Positions 52,765 through 59,676 of a stretch of DNA of 64,000 nucleotides are shown here, piece after piece. Source of the stretch: an uncultured Ruegeria sp. (lineage in GTDB: Bacteria > Pseudomonadota > Alphaproteobacteria > Rhodobacterales > Rhodobacteraceae); the NCBI RefSeq assembly GCF_947504215.1, contig NZ_CANNGO010000008.1, positions 1 to 64,000 on the forward strand, given 5' to 3'. Under the pieces are notes generated by a model, which made no database searches, had not been told where the DNA came from, and was given only the letters and a program-made list of their open reading frames with translations. The first letter of the stretch is position 1; each line of letters starts with the position of its first letter. A program made the position numbers and the translations under genes.

Positions 52765-53309
52765 GGAAACCCTTTAAGCTTGCACCTCGAAAGTCTGAGA
52801 CAGCGCCTGTCCAAAGCTTGAAACGCGTCATTCTAGAGTATTCACAATGTCAGGTAAGCGCGCAATGCGGAATACGGATCAAATGTCCGTATTTATTCAC
52901 AATATCGACAACTCTCAGTAAACAAGACTGCAACTGGCGACCGCTCCTAACAAGGTCCGCAAATCGTTCGGTTGCCCAACAGCCCAGAAAAACGTTTGGA
53001 AGTGTGATTATCTTCACTGACCAGACTGCCGAACCTAGCGATACTAAGGTTATTCAAGTGAGTTCGCTTCAACGTATTTCGAAGCGTAGATTATCATTAT
53101 CCTCCCCAAGGATAGGGCGCGCTGGTTGTTGGCGCGCCCATTTTCTCTGGGGCCCTAAGTTTGGCAGATATGCAGAGGTCGGGCATAAGCCCAAGATCAG
53201 CCGTTGACGAACGTGTTGAACGGTATGCTGATTAGCATAGCGAAGAGTTCCTTGCCCGGTTCGCAGGACTGTCCGCCTTGGAGTAGTTAGCCAAAGATTG
53301 GAGGTCAAC
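52765..53309. other. intergenic region with two hairpins (possible sRNA)
   Basis: About 545 nt with no protein gene that I can support. Near 53068-53143 three stem-loops occur in a row: CGCTTC / GAAGCG around an AT-rich loop, then TATCC / GGATA with a C-rich TCCCCAA loop, then a GC-rich 8-bp stem (GGGCGCGC / GCGCGCCC) followed by ATTTTCTC. This arrangement could be a small RNA or just a terminator; see the finding. Confidence 0.4.
53115..53143 (+). terminator. GC-rich terminator-like hairpin
   Basis: 8-bp perfect stem GGGCGCGC / GCGCGCCC with a 9-nt loop, followed by ATTTTCTC. It does not follow any plus-strand gene that I can support, so it may end an unannotated transcript. Confidence 0.5.
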
Positions 53310-53717
53310 ATGAGATATAGAATTCTAAGTGTGGTTCTTGCGGGTGCAATTGCCTTACCGGCCCATGCTTTTGCGGAAAAAGATGATTGGTCGGGTTTGT
53401 ACAAAGGCCTGGACGTTTACGACGGTTCAATTGACTACCTATCAATATCGCTCACAAGTGTTGAAACCTTTGAACTGCGGATAATCCCATCCGTGATTTC
53501 GTTGTGTGAGACCGGGCGCGGTTGGATTGTGGCTGAAGGGAAACTGAATGACGAAGGAAAAATGCTTCGTCAAAACAGTCGTGTTTTTTGCGACGGTGAA
53601 GAACCGGCAGATGTTGCGGACAGAGTCCTAACGCTGGACGCCAACACTGGGATTATCCGCTACGAGGCAACGGATGACCGCAGGCCGCTCGTTTATCATA
53701 AAGTGTCTTCGAACTGA
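53310..53717 (+). CDS. hypothetical periplasmic protein
   Basis: A 135-aa exported protein without a family that I recognise. The signal peptide MRYRILSVVLAGAIALPAHAFA ends in a good AxA cleavage site. The mature chain of about 113 residues is beta-rich, with a pair of cysteines (SLCETGRG, RVFCDGEE) that may be disulfide-linked. A strong GGAGG is 6 nt before the ATG at 53310. It stands alone. Confidence 0.7.
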   Translation: MRYRILSVVLAGAIALPAHAFAEKDDWSGLYKGLDVYDGSIDYLSISLTSVETFELRIIPSVISLCETGRGWIVAEGKLNDEGKMLRQNSRVFCDGEEPADVADRVLTLDANTGIIRYEATDDRRPLVYHKVSSN

Positions 53718-54043
53718 TCTGCACTTTCTGGATAAATCGCGCCCTTGTTGGCGTCTCTAGCTTCTTGCGTGACGCCTTTAGCGAGGGACACCACGCAATT
53801 TACTTGCCGCCGCACAGTCCCAGTTAACTCGCGATACTCTTTTCGAGTGGCGGTTTCCTGGCAAAAGAAGTTGTTCACGCTGACCAGAACCGAATTTGCG
53901 CCTTAGGGTTGATGGATGTGCTAATGCGGTCGCTCGAAAGACACACCCAGGGGATAGTCGACCTGGAACAACACTATTAAATTGCGCGCTTGGTCTGCCG
54001 CTGAAACCCTGCTTAGGGAGCCGTTCATCTAAAGAGGAAAACC
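53718..54043. other. intergenic region
   Basis: About 325 nt. A 60-codon minus-strand frame (53696-53878) overlaps the end of the previous gene but has no clear ribosome site or family. Otherwise I see only the ribosome site AAAGAGGAAA of the next gene at its end. Confidence 0.35.
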
Positions 54044-54862
54044 GTGCAAACACCGATCCGTAAGCTCTTGTCTTTGGGCTTGATTGCAGCGTTCAGCTTT
54101 TGCGGAGGCATTTCCGCCCAAAGCTTACCCGCAGTTGACGGAGCAAACGGTAAGCTCTCACTAAGTGGGGTCTTGGGAGACAATGACGGTTATGCAGCAA
54201 CAGGTTCTTATACCGTCCCGTTGAGTCATCAGTATGGGCTTCAACTGGACGGGATTGCCGCAAATCTCGACGTTGGTGGCTCCGAAGAGGTCGGAGTGTT
54301 GGGGGCTGGATTCCACGCTTTCTGGCGCGATCCGTCCAAAGGCCTAATCGGAATCGTTGGAAGCTATGTAAGCTTAAAAGACGGGCTGAACGCTGATATC
54401 TTTCAAGGGGGAGTCGAGGGGGCTATCTATCGCGGGCGCTTTTCTTTGGACGCCATAGCAGGCGTTAATGGTGGCGATGTAATTGACTCCGACTTATTCC
54501 TTCGAACGCTGGCGTCTTATTACCCAACCGATAACACCAACTTGCAACTTGGATATGGTTTCCAGAACGACTACAGTTCGCTTCTCTACGGAGGAGAAAT
54601 TGCATTTGACACCCAAAACGGCCCATCTTCATCTCTGTATTTATCCGGCAAACTGAGGGAAGGCGGCAACAACTATATAGAAACCGGTCTTCGTATCTAC
54701 TTCGGCAAATCTGGCAAGCCGCTAATCCGACGACACCGCGAAGATGATCCAATGCAGCTTCTGCGCCCCGTCAATATCGATGACTGGATATGTGGCACTG
54801 ATGTCGATCCGAGGAACCCTATCATACCAGCCGTGGCAAGACTCTGCGCTCAACCTCGTTGA
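54044..54862 (+). CDS. hypothetical exported beta-rich protein
   Basis: A 272-aa protein with a signal peptide (LLSLGLIAAFSFCGGISAQS) and GTG start preceded by AAAGAGGAAA. The mature part alternates short amphipathic strands separated by Gly/Asn turns (GDNDGYAATGSYTVPLSHQYGLQLDGI, GLIGIVGSYVSLKDG, NTNLQLGYGFQND), the pattern of a small outer-membrane barrel. The C-terminus adds two cysteines (DWICGTD, ARLCAQPR). I do not recognise a specific family. Confidence 0.65.
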   Translation: MQTPIRKLLSLGLIAAFSFCGGISAQSLPAVDGANGKLSLSGVLGDNDGYAATGSYTVPLSHQYGLQLDGIAANLDVGGSEEVGVLGAGFHAFWRDPSKGLIGIVGSYVSLKDGLNADIFQGGVEGAIYRGRFSLDAIAGVNGGDVIDSDLFLRTLASYYPTDNTNLQLGYGFQNDYSSLLYGGEIAFDTQNGPSSSLYLSGKLREGGNNYIETGLRIYFGKSGKPLIRRHREDDPMQLLRPVNIDDWICGTDVDPRNPIIPAVARLCAQPR

Positions 54863-55152
54863 TGACCGCCTAAAACAAACGAATACCCACCCTCGCATAA
54901 ACTTCGCTGTTGGCTTGGCTCGAACGTCAGGTTTTGCCAGGCCCAGAGCGTTGCTCTCCGTTGGCTTAGCCATGCTATTCCCAGTATTATCGCGCGTGTG
55001 AGTTCTTTCCGGCTCTGGAAGAAACCAAAGGCTGAACCATTCATTCACACTAGCTCTGATATCGTTTGATTTGTTTCAAACCCATGATCCTACGATTTCC
55101 CGCAAGATTCAGGGCGAAGACAAGCACAACGATCTGTATTTCTTTGCTTTTG

Positions 55153-55199
55153 TGGCGACCCCGGCAGGATTCGAACCTGCAACCTGCCCCTTAGGAGGG
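55153..55199 (-). other. 3' half of tRNA-Arg(CCT), integration attachment site
   Basis: Reading on the minus strand, the 47 nt run from the anticodon loop (CTCCTAA, triplet CCT) through GGGGC and the T arm (GCAGGTTCGAATCCTGC) to GGGGTCGCCA with encoded CCA. The 5' half is missing: upstream sequence pairs with only the first bases of the anticodon stem. An integrase gene starts 15 nt away. This is the typical attachment-site duplicate left by integration into a tRNA gene. Confidence 0.88.
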
Positions 55200-55213
55200 A
55201 TGCGTTCATAGCG

Positions 55214-56308
55214 CTATTCCTTTTGTGATTTCTTGCTGTTGGGTGTTTGCACAGCCTCATCCTGTACATGGTTTGTACGAAAACGGGCTCTGATGTCGGC
55301 CTCATCCGTCTCTGCGTGGGCATAGATGCGCATGGGCAAATTGGGGTCTGACCAGCGGCCAGCCTTTGCAGCTGTGACCGGATCAACGCCTTGCCGTACG
55401 ACCAACTCAGTAAAGAAACCGTGCCGCCCAGCGGGGTGGGCTGACAGGTAGGGAATACCCGCGCGCTTGCAGATCGTCTTCCAGCGCGTGTTGTAACCGG
55501 TGGAACTGCCATAGCCGAAAACGCGCGCCTTCATGAGCTTGCCGGTCTTGCGATTTTTGGGGCGTTTAGCTGGCAATGCGAGAAGCTCGTCCATCATCTG
55601 AGGCGAGACGGTGATCCAACTCTCCGGATGGCCCTTTTGCCCTTTCACGCGGACTTTGTTCTCGTGCGGTCGAAGGTCATCTGGCTCCAGTGATACAGCC
55701 TGATCAATCCGTGCAGCCGTCTCGAACATGAAACGGACCAACGCGGCATTGTACGGATCGGCCGCATGGCAAAACGCCTCGATCCATTCCTTGTCAGCTG
55801 GCGTGCGCTCTACGCGGCTAAGCTTCCCTCGCCGCTTGTCCTGCGCGATCCGTTCAAACTTATCGTAAGGCTTCACGCGGATGAGCGGCGTGCCTTCCAG
55901 CTCGTGCGCGTTGTTGATCACCGCACTCGCGGGCGTCACGATTTCGCGCCACCAAGTATCGGTCGACGCTTTGGGTTTCAGCTTCGGCCCAAGGCTTTTC
56001 AGTAGCGCGCCAGAAATCGCACTCAGCGACAGGTCGCCGATTGCTTCGACAATCGGGATCAACTGCTTCGCCGCTTTTGGGGACGCGTTGTAAAGCATGA
56101 TTGCATCAGAGAACGTCTTGCTCGGCTCGTCGCCCACGACATAGCGACGAATCTGGCGTTCGGTCTCATGGTTTATCCAGTCCCGTGCGCCCTCTTCTGT
56201 AGATGCCTTAGTGCTTCGCCGGTATGGGCCGGCGATTGGCCTGCCGTTGTATTCAATCCACCCCTTGGCCCAGTAGACACGGCCCCTCTTGTAAATTTGG
56301 AGCGGCAT
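55214..56308 (-). CDS. tyrosine-type site-specific integrase
   Basis: A 364-aa recombinase. The first catalytic Arg is R200 in FETAARIDQAV. The second box reads HPAGRHGFFTEL with R295 and H296. W319 stands in AGRWSDPN, and the nucleophile is Y329 in RIYAHAETD. The usual HxxR histidine is displaced by one residue (H291, four before the Arg), a mild deviation. The N-terminus is an AP2-like arm-binding region (GRVYWAKGWIEYNGRPIAGPYRRSTK). It sits beside the tRNA-Arg fragment and integrates the element there. Confidence 0.93.
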   Translation of the reverse strand: MPLQIYKRGRVYWAKGWIEYNGRPIAGPYRRSTKASTEEGARDWINHETERQIRRYVVGDEPSKTFSDAIMLYNASPKAAKQLIPIVEAIGDLSLSAISGALLKSLGPKLKPKASTDTWWREIVTPASAVINNAHELEGTPLIRVKPYDKFERIAQDKRRGKLSRVERTPADKEWIEAFCHAADPYNAALVRFMFETAARIDQAVSLEPDDLRPHENKVRVKGQKGHPESWITVSPQMMDELLALPAKRPKNRKTGKLMKARVFGYGSSTGYNTRWKTICKRAGIPYLSAHPAGRHGFFTELVVRQGVDPVTAAKAGRWSDPNLPMRIYAHAETDEADIRARFRTNHVQDEAVQTPNSKKSQKE

Positions 56309-56520
56309 GACTGGCCTCCTTCAAAAATCGTATCAATTTGCGCGGGCGTGATCAGCATGGTCCGCCCAAGGCGATAAAATGCGCCCGTTTCATTGGCGCG
56401 TTCGCGCAACGTGCGTTCTGAAATATCGATCCCCATCCCGGCCATGACTTCGACCCACTGCGCGGGCGTTTTCCCAAGCCCCAGGATCTGAGAGCTGTCT
56501 GAATAGTTGGTCTCTGCCAT
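56173..56520 (-). CDS. small HTH / excisionase-like protein
   Basis: A 115-aa protein. GKTPAQWVEVMAGMGIDISERTLRERANETGAFYRLGRTMLITPAQIDTIF fits a winged helix of the excisionase or AlpA kind, and the tail is basic. I start at the ATG 56518-56520. Its 3' end overlaps the integrase start by about 136 nt in another frame, as seen for some xis-int pairs. It likely governs excision or int expression; the assignment rests on context and the HTH-like look only. Confidence 0.6.
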   Translation of the reverse strand: MAETNYSDSSQILGLGKTPAQWVEVMAGMGIDISERTLRERANETGAFYRLGRTMLITPAQIDTIFEGGQSCRSKFTRGAVSTGPRGGLNTTAGQSPAHTGEALRHLQKRAHGTG

Positions 56521-56675
56521 TTCAGTTGTCCTTGTCCGCTCAAGTTGAATCGGCGATACGCATGGAATCGCTTGTTCTGCACCTTCTGACGTGGTCAGAT
56601 GGGTGAAAACGTAAATATGCGTCATTTTGTGCTATGTTTATACAAAATTGCGCACTCGTCAATTGGGAAACTTGC

Positions 56676-57098
56676 ATGGTGCGAGATGATGCTGAATTGT
56701 TTGCAGAGATTGGCGCTCGCCTCGCGATCTGTCGCAATGAGATAGGCGTCTCGCAGGCTGCTATGGCTGAAGCCATTGGCGTGTCACATCGCGCCTATCA
56801 CAGCTATGAAAAAGGCAAACGCGGCGTCCCGGTCGAGGCCCTCGTCAAGATGCAAAGCCGCTACGATATTGACGTCGCCTGGCTACTTCTGGGCACCAAA
56901 TCCATTCGGGCGGGACATGATTTCGAAGCCCTCAAACACATTGAAAGCTCGCTGGATAAGCACCTCACCGACGAGGGCATAAAAATCAAAAGCGAAAAGC
57001 GCGGGGCTATCGTGGCTCGTTGGTATCAATCGCATGTCGAAGGCCGTGAAGTGACCGATGACGACGTGCACACATGGATCGAGTTGGTAAGGGAGTAA
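56676..57098 (+). CDS. Xre-family regulator of the mobile element
   Basis: A 140-aa regulator with the HTH IGARLAICRNEIGVSQAAMAEAIGVSHRAYHSYEKGKRGVPVEALVKM. The C-terminal part is helical (HIESSLDKHLTDEGIKIKSEKRGAI). It is divergent from the integrase/excisionase pair, which suggests that it is the element's repressor. I use the ATG at 56676 with GGGAAAC upstream; an ATG at 56634 would add 14 residues. Confidence 0.82.
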   Translation: MVRDDAELFAEIGARLAICRNEIGVSQAAMAEAIGVSHRAYHSYEKGKRGVPVEALVKMQSRYDIDVAWLLLGTKSIRAGHDFEALKHIESSLDKHLTDEGIKIKSEKRGAIVARWYQSHVEGREVTDDDVHTWIELVRE

Positions 57099-57102
57099 TC
57101 TG

Positions 57103-57399
57103 GTGAACAAGGCAAGCAAACGCTGGAACATGTTGCGACACTCAGTCTTGGAGCGCACCCGTCGTGAGGTGATTGAACCCCTTGACCCGCTGTACCCAAT
57201 CCTCCTGGGAACCAGTGTGTTCTACCTTATCGGCTTGGGGCGACTATCATTGGCACAACAGACCGCCGAATACTCGGTTTTGGCCGCCATCATGATTTTT
57301 GCCATCGCTGCGGCTGGCTTTGCACTTCCATTTTTGACAGGTGCGGTACTGACCCTTCGCGCAGCCGAGCAAAAACTGGAACGCCTTCAACGCGGGTGA
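57103..57399 (+). CDS. small two-TM membrane protein
   Basis: A 98-aa protein starting with GTG at 57103 after GGGAG. It has two hydrophobic segments (PLYPILLGTSVFYLIGLGRL and YSVLAAIMIFAIAAAGFALPFLTGAVL), then a short charged tail (RAAEQKLERLQR). It lies 4 nt after the Xre gene and 4 nt before the HNH gene, so it belongs to the same operon. It could be an effector or holin-like product, but no family is recognised. Confidence 0.7.
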   Translation: MNKASKRWNMLRHSVLERTRREVIEPLDPLYPILLGTSVFYLIGLGRLSLAQQTAEYSVLAAIMIFAIAAAGFALPFLTGAVLTLRAAEQKLERLQRG

Positions 57400-57403
57400 T
57401 CCG

Positions 57404-58303
57404 ATGGCCTTCGGTATCTTCATCCATCGCAGCGACTCGATCTACGACGACATTCCCTCGGAGCGGTATCAATTTCCTAAGCAATACCTTTCACGCGCCC
57501 AACAGTGCGAAGGGGATTGGATCGTCTACCTGGAGCCAAGCAAAGTCAAAGAGACCAAAGGGTACTTTGCTGTCGCTAAGGTCCAGGAGATCATTCCGGA
57601 TCCTAGGAAGCAGGACATGTTCTTGGCAGTGATCGAACCGGGAACGTATCTTGATTTCGGCGACCCAGTTTCATTCCGGAACGAGAACTCGATCATCGAA
57701 AGAGGATTGCTGAACGATCAAGGCAAGATATCGGGACGCGCGCAAGCCGCAGTAAGAACCCTTTCAGCTGAAGACTTTGCCCGAATAGTCGAACGTGGTC
57801 TTGGACGAGATGAGGACATCCTGCCTCGCGTGGGCGATGCGATGCAGTTGCCAGGGTTTCAGGACGCGCAAAAACCTTTCCAACACATGCCAGCACGGGA
57901 TCGCGTCAACCAATTGACCAACCGCGCGGTTCGCGACCGAAACTTCAGGAAGAATGTCCTGCGTGCCTATGGTGAACGGTGTGCCATCACGGGCTTGCGT
58001 CTGATCAATGGCGGCGGTCGTGCAGAGGTGGAAGCCGCTCATATCAGACCGGTCGAACATGACGGCCCTGACATCGTGAGCAATGGGCTCGCCTTGTCTG
58101 GAACAGCGCATTGGATGTTTGATCGCGGCCTCGTTGGGTTGGCAGACGACCTAACTATTCTGGTTTCCCGCCAGAGCAACGATATCGAAGCCGTGACATC
58201 GATGATCAACTCGTCCGGCAAGATCTTGGTTCCGGACCGCCTCGCCAACCGGCCAAGGACTGAGTTTGTAACCTGGCACAGAGAGAATTGTTTTAAGCAG
58301 TAA
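57404..58303 (+). CDS. HNH endonuclease
   Basis: A 299-aa protein. The last third is a HNH_2-type nuclease: RNFRKNVLRAYGERCAITGLRL with the cysteine, then EAAHIRPVEHDGPDIVSNGLAL, then GTAHWMFDRGLVGLADD, giving the H-N-H series. The N-terminal 150 residues form a separate domain (GIFIHRSDSIYDDIPSERYQFPK) of the kind found in restriction-like enzymes with a modified-base or specificity role. The stop TAA shares one base with the next ATG, so it is translated together with the DUF3800 gene. No methyltransferase is near, so a classical R-M system is not supported. Confidence 0.85.
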   Translation: MAFGIFIHRSDSIYDDIPSERYQFPKQYLSRAQQCEGDWIVYLEPSKVKETKGYFAVAKVQEIIPDPRKQDMFLAVIEPGTYLDFGDPVSFRNENSIIERGLLNDQGKISGRAQAAVRTLSAEDFARIVERGLGRDEDILPRVGDAMQLPGFQDAQKPFQHMPARDRVNQLTNRAVRDRNFRKNVLRAYGERCAITGLRLINGGGRAEVEAAHIRPVEHDGPDIVSNGLALSGTAHWMFDRGLVGLADDLTILVSRQSNDIEAVTSMINSSGKILVPDRLANRPRTEFVTWHRENCFKQ

Positions 58304-59085
58304 TGGCCTATCTATTTTTAGACGACAGTAAGCACCATAGATCCGGATTTTCACTTGCAGCGTTCGCCATATGTGATGCGGATCCCACAGAAGAAATGGG
58401 CGTCCTTTTCCGTAAGCATGGCTTCGATCCGAGCACGTTCGAATTCAAATCTTCAGCGACAATGAAAGATCACAAGAATCTTCAAGCGCTGCGGAACAGT
58501 TTGAAAAGCTTCATCACACGAAACTGCAAAATGGCCTTGTGCATTGTAGATAGTGCAGATGACGTCAGAAAGTTAGGCCCTGCTTCTCTGGCGCTTTTGC
58601 GTAACGCAATGAAGCATCCCCGACTCGAGGGCCAGCAGCACGAGGTCTTCTTCGATGAAGGCCTCTTCAAACAAAAAAGCGCGGCTGAGGCTTTAGTTGT
58701 AGGAGACGCAGAGCTCGCAGGCTGCAACTTCCACTTTGAGCAAGAGTCCAGGGAAGTAATGGGTATCCAACTGGCCGACATCATAGCCCATACATGCAGC
58801 ATTATGCTGTTGGAAGCACTCGGTGACATTGCCAAAAAGGTGATCGTTAACGCCCCTGGCGACAGCGTATATGATGGCCTCGAGGTCGAGCTCGGCTTCG
58901 AGATGTGGGCAGGGATCCGCTACGCATTTCTCAGCCAAAACAAGCAGAACCCAAAAGACGATTTCGACCTAGCAAACGTCGACGTTTATCCTTGGGGGTT
59001 ATACATTGATGAGAGCGTCAACGAACGAGTTGCTCCTGCGGCGATGGAACGTTTTGGAGAAAACTATTTAGGTTGTATTCATTGA
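58303..59085 (+). CDS. DUF3800-like protein
   Basis: A 260-aa protein. AYLFLDDSKHHRSGFSLAAFAICD at the start, with the two aspartates, and MGIQLADIIAHTCSIM near residue 155 are the RNase H-like DUF3800 pattern, in which acidic residues sit on the first strand and in the late QLAD helix. EVFFDEGLF adds another acidic strand. The family is common in defence islands and is often next to nucleases. It is coupled to the HNH gene by 1-nt overlap. Confidence 0.7.
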   Translation: MAYLFLDDSKHHRSGFSLAAFAICDADPTEEMGVLFRKHGFDPSTFEFKSSATMKDHKNLQALRNSLKSFITRNCKMALCIVDSADDVRKLGPASLALLRNAMKHPRLEGQQHEVFFDEGLFKQKSAAEALVVGDAELAGCNFHFEQESREVMGIQLADIIAHTCSIMLLEALGDIAKKVIVNAPGDSVYDGLEVELGFEMWAGIRYAFLSQNKQNPKDDFDLANVDVYPWGLYIDESVNERVAPAAMERFGENYLGCIH

Positions 59086-59268
59086 AGTCACATTTCGTGC
59101 TGTGAATTTGACCATTCAATAATTTGACGCGGCTTCCCAAGCTGAACGTTTTGTTTTGGCGCAACCAGTTTCGGTTTATGGGCGTCGAGTCGTCTGATCT
59201 TCGGGGATTGATACGAAATTCGACATTTGCTACGTGGTGGCACCCCTGTCGGCGACGACAGGTATTCA

Positions 59269-59353
59269 GGACGGTTGGCAGAGTGGTAATGCAGCCGATT
59301 GATACTCGGTAAAACCTTTCGGGGTTTCGTGGGTTCGAATCCCACACCGTATT
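59269..59353 (+). tRNA. class II tRNA-like gene with GAT anticodon triplet
   Basis: The sequence folds as a class II tRNA: D arm GCAGAGTGGTAATGC, anticodon stem GCCGA/TCGGT around TTGATAC (triplet GAT, 59301-59303), long variable arm AAACC...GGTTT, T arm GTGGG-TTCGAAT-CCCAC. The acceptor stem is imperfect: bases 3-7 pair, position 1 is G-T and position 2 is G-A mismatch, and the end is TCGA rather than CCA. GAT is normally an isoleucine anticodon, but isoleucine tRNAs have a short variable loop. It may be a degenerate or repurposed tRNA carried by the element. Confidence 0.6.
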
Positions 59354-59541
59354 CGAGGCCCATCCATAGCCACTCAGGATGGGCCTCAACTCAAAGCACG
59401 GAGCCTTTAGCAAATCTATGAATGTGCACTCGGTATCTATGCTACCCATCGGGCCGTCTGATCGGTATCTGTTACGGATGAAACTCGGAGCTTCAACCTA
59501 AAGCAGACTTGACCTCAGCTCTTCGATTGATATTTTGCATC

Positions 59542-59674
59542 CAGCCTTCGGGCAGATTTTGTCATCATGCATTGTGATGGTTGACCGCATTGTGGGTCAG
59601 ATTTGCTCTTCGAGTTCCTTTGCAGTTTTACGGATTGTAGTAATCCTAGCTTGCGTAAGAGTGCCCGAAGGCTG
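59542..59674 (+). ncRNA. retron msr-msd non-coding RNA region
   Basis: Bounded by a perfect 13-nt inverted repeat, CAGCCTTCGGGCA (59542-59554) and TGCCCGAAGGCTG (59662-59674), which fits the a1/a2 repeats. Directly after a1, GATTTTG is followed by a CATCA/TGATG hairpin, then a TGACC/GGTCA hairpin (msr-like stems). Towards a2 lie a GGATT/AATCC hairpin and an outer TTACG/CGTAA pairing (msd-like). The reverse transcriptase frame opens 2 nt after a2. The repeats are seen directly; branch G and exact msr/msd boundaries are not determined. Confidence 0.82.
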
Positions 59675-59676
59675 AT

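Noticed and set aside
53696..53878. 60-codon minus-strand frame
   Set aside because: Overlaps the end of the secreted protein gene; no clear start or family, although it is not impossible as a remnant.
57404..59085. classical restriction-modification system
   Set aside because: No DNA methyltransferase adjoins the HNH nuclease.
59088..59363. minus-strand open frame with a GFEPT string
   Set aside because: This is the usual false translation of a tRNA T arm and supports the tRNA-like gene instead.
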